Positions 59,515-64,000 of a stretch of DNA of 64,000 bases are shown here, piece after piece; the stretch's first letter is position 1; every line of letters begins with the position of its first letter. The stretch covers positions 366,310,067-366,374,066 of the forward strand of contig OY728157.1 of NCBI GenBank assembly GCA_963277665.1, written 5' to 3'. This stretch comes from Viscum album (lineage: Eukaryota; Streptophyta; Magnoliopsida; Santalales; Viscaceae). The position numbers and the translations under genes are program-made. Below the pieces are notes generated by a model that was given only the letters and a program-made list of their open reading frames with translations, ran no database searches and had not been told where the DNA came from.

Positions 59515-60125
59515 AGTCATTCATGGAAATGGTAGACTTATGTATGCATGAATGATGTTCGTAAATTCTTGACTGATGAAGAAAAAAAGGTAACTAATAA
59601 TTCACCAATACAGAATTAGTAATATTTTGGATAAACCAAATTTATTTACTGAATTTATCCTTATTAATTTATATGAAAATATTTTGTAAAAAACAAATAA
59701 CATCGCTCTATGAGGCGGTAATCCTTCGTACACATGATCGATGTTATCATATCCCCCACAAAATAGAACATAAGCAGATATATGTGATATGATATTTCAA
59801 GAAGTATATTTATGTTAAATATATCATATATAATCATTTAATATATCCGTATTACCATACAAGTTAAATAGAAATGAAAAACAAATCACGTCGATTCGTG
59901 TGGTCGTATTCCACTATACACACAAGTGACGTTATTGTTTTCCAACAGGTTGGAAGGTAAAAAGTTATGTGTGATATTATAATGATATAAGTATAATAGT
60001 ATCCTAAATATTTTATATAAACATTAATTCTCTCATTATATCCATCCTTTCGAGGTTTTGATGGAAAAAATAACATCGGTTCGCGATGTGGTAGTCCGCC
60101 AAAAACAAGATCGAAGATTTCGTTT
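59515..60125 (-). repeat. Four-unit hairpin array in C1 5' LTR
   Basis: Cores at 59531, 59716, 59903 and 60090 (185, 187 and 187 bases apart). The one nearest the promoter reads GGCGGACTACC on the minus strand and the second-lowest GGATTACCGCC; the inner GG/CC pairs remain while outer pairs are lost. Confidence 0.75.
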
Positions 60126-60451
60126 CTCATTTGGTGCAAGAGGTGATGAATATAGGTTACTAAATTAAAATAATAACATATAATTATATTTTATATTCTT
60201 TTTTTATTATATCATAATATTTATATAAATTTTTATGGACATAGAGTTAGAAATAAAATAAAAACGCCAATTTAAGGACGATACCACTTCTTTAGAGAAA
60301 CTTTTTAGGTTTAAAACTAAATCCTTTTTTGGAGGGATTACTAATAAAAATAATTATTATGGTTATTTTGAGGGAATAAATAAAGATATTTTGTCTGTCA
60401 TTGACCAAACCAAACGGTTTTGTAAATGTGGAGAGGAGAAAAGAGGGGTGG

Positions 60452-60461
60452 CCTTTTATAA
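60452..60461 (-). promoter_or_regulatory. C1 5' LTR TATA-like box
   Basis: Minus strand TTATAAAAGGCCAC, identical over ten bases to B's box, about 362 bases before the first hairpin core. Confidence 0.65.
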
Positions 60462-61792
60462 GTGGTGGATATGACACACATGGAATTTTTGAAAAGAATA
60501 AAATGTACCCACATTTTGCACTTTCAAAAAGGATCCAAATGAACCATTGTAGAACCTTATAGATTATAATGTTTAAATATTTCCATAAAATGGGTGTTAT
60601 ATAATCTAATAGGTCATTTTTCTCCTTTTGTTTTAGTTCAAAACCTCATTAAAACAATTTTAACCTTGATCACAATAATTAACTTTTTCTGTTTTTAATA
60701 TTCAATTTGACCAAAAATTATTTTTAATATATTATATAATAAAAATTATTTCGATTATAAATATGGAATCCATTTTTTCAAATTCTCTTCACATAACTAG
60801 TGGAATTTAATTTAAAATTAAATCAATGGACGCGATAAAAAAATGGTTTTCTAAAGAGAAAATTTTCAAAATGTTTGAAATAATTTTATATCAAAATTCA
60901 ATATGAAATTGATTAAAATGAAAAATATTGTATTAATAAATTTATTTTTTTACTAATTTTACAATAAAAACCATATAAAAATAAAAAATATTGTGTAATT
61001 TTTTATAATTATTTTTTTACTACATACTAGTATTTTTCACTACTCACTGAGAAAATTATAATTTAAAAAATATATAAAAAATGCACTCCAATATAATTTT
61101 AAAATTATTATTTTGAAATTTAAATTTAGTTTTTAAATTAAATTTTATAAAAATGTCATTAATAAATTTTTTAATAAGTTCACAAAATGTGGCAAAAATG
61201 TTTTTAAAAAAAATTATTAGTATTAAGCATAAAATCGGACATATTCTTATCTAATGTTTAAAAAATACATAAGATGAATGTTAAAAATTTTATTTAATAT
61301 ATAAAACATAAATTAATTTAATATAATTCACACATATATATTTATTTAATTTTTTGAGCTAAAATACGTTTGATCATAGAAAAATAGTTATTGAGAAAAA
61401 TATTTTCTTTTATTTTAAAATAGATCTTATTTTCAACTATAATTAATTGGTGAACAAATAATTTATTCTATATACATGATTAAAACATATATTTTCATAA
61501 TTTTTTTAATTCTATTCAAACCCACTATTTCAATGGATAGATGTTAAATATCATATTTCATAATAATATTTTAATAGTATGTCGTGTTTCTTTAAATCTT
61601 AGTGTTGCATGTAACACAAGCTATCGAAGAAATTAAATTTAATTAATTTTTTTTTTCATAAAATAACATGGTGATGCATGAATTATATAATAAATTTCTC
61701 TTGGATATTTAGTGGATGGATCATTTACAAAACACATCATATGGATTATTCTAACTCTATTCTCATAGCACCCTAACCATTATGGTTTATCA

Positions 61793-64000
61793 ACAAAGTG
61801 TAACCTATAGACCAGGTCAAGATTTTTTATCTAACTATTAGGGTTAATTGTATCCTTTTTTCATTATACAATATAATCCATGGTTTACTAACCTTAGTAT
61901 GGAATAATAATTATATAATTGAGGTCATTCTAAATGTTTAATTTAGAAGGAATTTGACCCATAACATTTTGATCGTATTTTTAAAATATCACCATCTTAT
62001 CCCGTGTATCCAATTTATGTATGAATAATTCTAATTATATTGTTTTTAAATCATATAATTTAAATAAAAATTATTTTATCATAATATATTAATGTATAAC
62101 CATTTAAACAACTCATTACGTGTGTTAACAAAAAATAAAATCCAAATATATTGAAACACATCTAAATACATGACATTCATAAAGAAGATGAAGACCTTTT
62201 GTGAATTTTGTTAAATTTATATAAAACCAAAATCAATACAAGAGAAATCATGGTGTGATATATATCTATCCCCAAATTTATTATAAATATCCTAAGGCCA
62301 TTTTCTAGTGAAAAATCTGACCCAAATTCCCATTATCCCTAGATCTGTACTTAATAGTGAATTTAATTCCAATATAATACTAACGTCTAATATGTATCAA
62401 CCCTAACCAATATATACTATCTAGTTTAAAACCCAAAAAATAGTCTTGGTTGAACATAACTAAGTCATATATTGTACCTTGAAAATAACTCAGTATAAAC
62501 ATGGTATGAAATTTATAATAAGCATCACTTCACCTAAAACTAAATAATATATTCTTTCATTATACATTCAATTTATATTCAGAAATTAAATAATGTAAGG
62601 AATAAAGTAAATAAATAATCAATTTATAAATTTATAAATAACAAAAACATTTAAGGACATTTTATAAATAAATAAACTATTATCAATTTTTAAATTAAAA
62701 AATTTTATGGACACTAAATAAATTAATAAACAAGGAACTTTTTTATTTATTTTCATATAAAACCATTCATATTATCATTTTAAATTTTATTAAATGTAAA
62801 ATCATTGATATTTCAATATATTATATTTATGAAAATATAATCCCTCTTATATTTCATTAATCATTTCATATTTTATGTAAATATTTTAGAGAATCCCAAT
62901 ATTATATATTTAATTTTATTTAAATCATAACAAAATCTAGCAAAATATCTTTTGGCATGAATATATTAAATTTCCATTTAAATCCATTCAATACAGAAAA
63001 TTTATGTTATTATTTTTAAAAATATCATAGTATAATATAAACTTCATCACATTTATCTTTATTTTATAATTTATAAATTTTATAAATTAATAAATCATTT
63101 AAATCAACATAAAACCATGATAACATCCATAAAACAAATATATGGATTAGTGTAGTGGCCCCCTGAAATTTAGAAAGGGATCTTTTTTGAGATTTTGTTT
63201 GAAAATAAATTTTTTAAAATTACAAAACTATATAAATTTTTACTATAATCCATGTCTTGGTTCTTCTTAAATAATAATCATTGTGGGAAAAACCATTTTA
63301 TTATCTCTTAAGAGAATCTGTATTGGTATAAAACGTCAAAATTTAAAATTTTAAAACAAAATATGGGTTTCCTTAGCTACACAGTGGTTTTCAAATAGAA
63401 ATATAATTCCCATATATAACATTAACAATTTTTCCAAAACTATATCATAAAATTATATTTTATAATGATTTTTAATTGGAAACACTTTACATGTTTGTTT
63501 TCCTTAAACAAAGTTGTTTTTTTATTATATTGAACTTGAAATATGTAGTGGTTCATATGCCATGACATGGTTTGATGAACATTCATGAACTATGAATAGT
63601 TTTCATAAAACATATCATCTATCTAAAAAAACACATTTTTATTGATTATTAATTTATTTAAACATCAATCCAAATTTAATATAAGATTATATAATAACAC
63701 TATAGGGTTTCAGTGGGGGAAAACCTTATCCAAATGTTGTGGAAACAAACAGAAAAGACAATTTTCAATAAGACCTAAACATTCATTTAAATTGAATAAA
63801 CATAATGAAGAATATATCTTTTATCTAATAAAACTAGGCCTTTTTATTTATTATTGTGACTGATGAAGACCATAAAGATAAAGCTAATGACATCCTTCAT
63901 CCTATGATATCTATGGGTTATTATGATTCTCTTAATGATTAATAAGGATGAACACTTACTCAAAGCCTACTAGAACATTAGTTAATGAGGAAAATAGAAA
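61793..64000. other. Unassigned AT-rich right flank
   Basis: Very AT-rich and without recognisable domain or RNA gene; the longest open frame is 73 codons (63642-63863). A sudden GC-richer TGTAGTGGCCCCCTGAAATTT at 63151 resembles the first bases of a plant LTR on the plus strand, but no partner LTR or internal region is inside the window. Confidence 0.35.

Larger units (their letters stand above)
31722..61792 (-). mobile_element. Element C1: gypsy element split by elements D and C2
   Basis: Reconstructed by matching its two LTRs across two later insertions. 3' LTR: 31722-34734 plus 45603-45721. 5' LTR: 48539-48936 plus 59031-61792. Each sums to about 3.1 kb. Evidence for joining: 31760-32100 matches 48600-48940, 32200-34700 matches 59110-61660, and 45603-45721 matches 61680-61792. 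The internal region (45722-48538) is only about 2.8 kb, with primer site, gag, a scrap of RT and part of integrase, so much of pol is deleted. LTR start, TATA-like box and hairpin array mark it as the same family as B and C2. Possible target duplication acaat (31717-31721) / acaaa (61793-61797), four of five. Confidence 0.82.
59031..61792 (-). repeat. Element C1 5' LTR, main part (above C2)
   Basis: Matches 32110-34734 and 45603-45721. Starts TGATAAACC at 61792 on the minus strand; the GTGTTTTGT landmark near 61735 corresponds to that of B. Confidence 0.8.

Noticed and set aside
48539..61792. Four separate solo LTRs at 48.9-53.0, 55.0-59.0, 59.0-61.8 and 31.7-34.7 kb
   Set aside because: Pairwise matches, primer sites and polypurine tracts fit two nested elements better than four solo LTRs.

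Overview
The window looks like repeat-dense intergenic DNA from a large seed-plant genome. It is strongly AT-rich and shows no host gene, tRNA or rRNA that I can support. Almost every recognisable coding trace belongs to LTR retrotransposons: four Ty3/gypsy elements with very long LTRs (about 2.3 to 4.1 kb) and Tekay/Del-like gag-pol (one with a tail resembling a chromodomain), and one Ty1/copia element. All are broken by stops, frameshifts or deletions. The species cannot be named from this sequence.

Left half. Element A is a minus-strand gypsy element with its 5' LTR at 20380-23884, gag and protease at 18.6-20.1 kb, RT, RNase H and integrase at 4.45-7.5 kb, and its 3' LTR ending at 4438. 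Its pol is split by element B (7499-18556, plus strand), which has a tRNA-iMet-type primer site, recognisable gag, zinc knuckles, protease, RT, RNase H and integrase, and a near-perfect 5-bp target duplication (atatc/atatt). B's 3' LTR has lost about 1.4 kb that contains the core promoter.

Middle. 25464-31030 is a minus-strand Ty1/copia element (E) with LTRs of about 650 bp and the order gag, integrase, RT, RNase H.

Right half. Element C1 (minus, 31722-61792) belongs to B's family and carries two later insertions. Element D (plus, 34735-45597, GC-richer, target duplication atacc) sits in C1's 3' LTR. Element C2 (minus, 48937-59030, also B's family) sits in C1's 5' LTR. Once these two are removed, C1 has two LTRs of about 3.1 kb around a short internal region of gag, an RT scrap and part of integrase.

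Most interesting signal. Five LTRs of the B/C family keep a TATA-like box, and starting 360-370 bp downstream of it carry a tandem array of two to four units spaced about 181-200 bp apart. Each unit has a compact core (GG-nYTA-CC) that can fold into a hairpin in the transcript sense, with alternative stems ACGG/CCGT and GGCGG/CCNCC. This array is in the predicted transcribed leader and is not explained by gag-pol.

All boundaries and homologies were read by eye. LTR ends are good to a few bases where a PBS, PPT or target duplication supports them, and less certain elsewhere.
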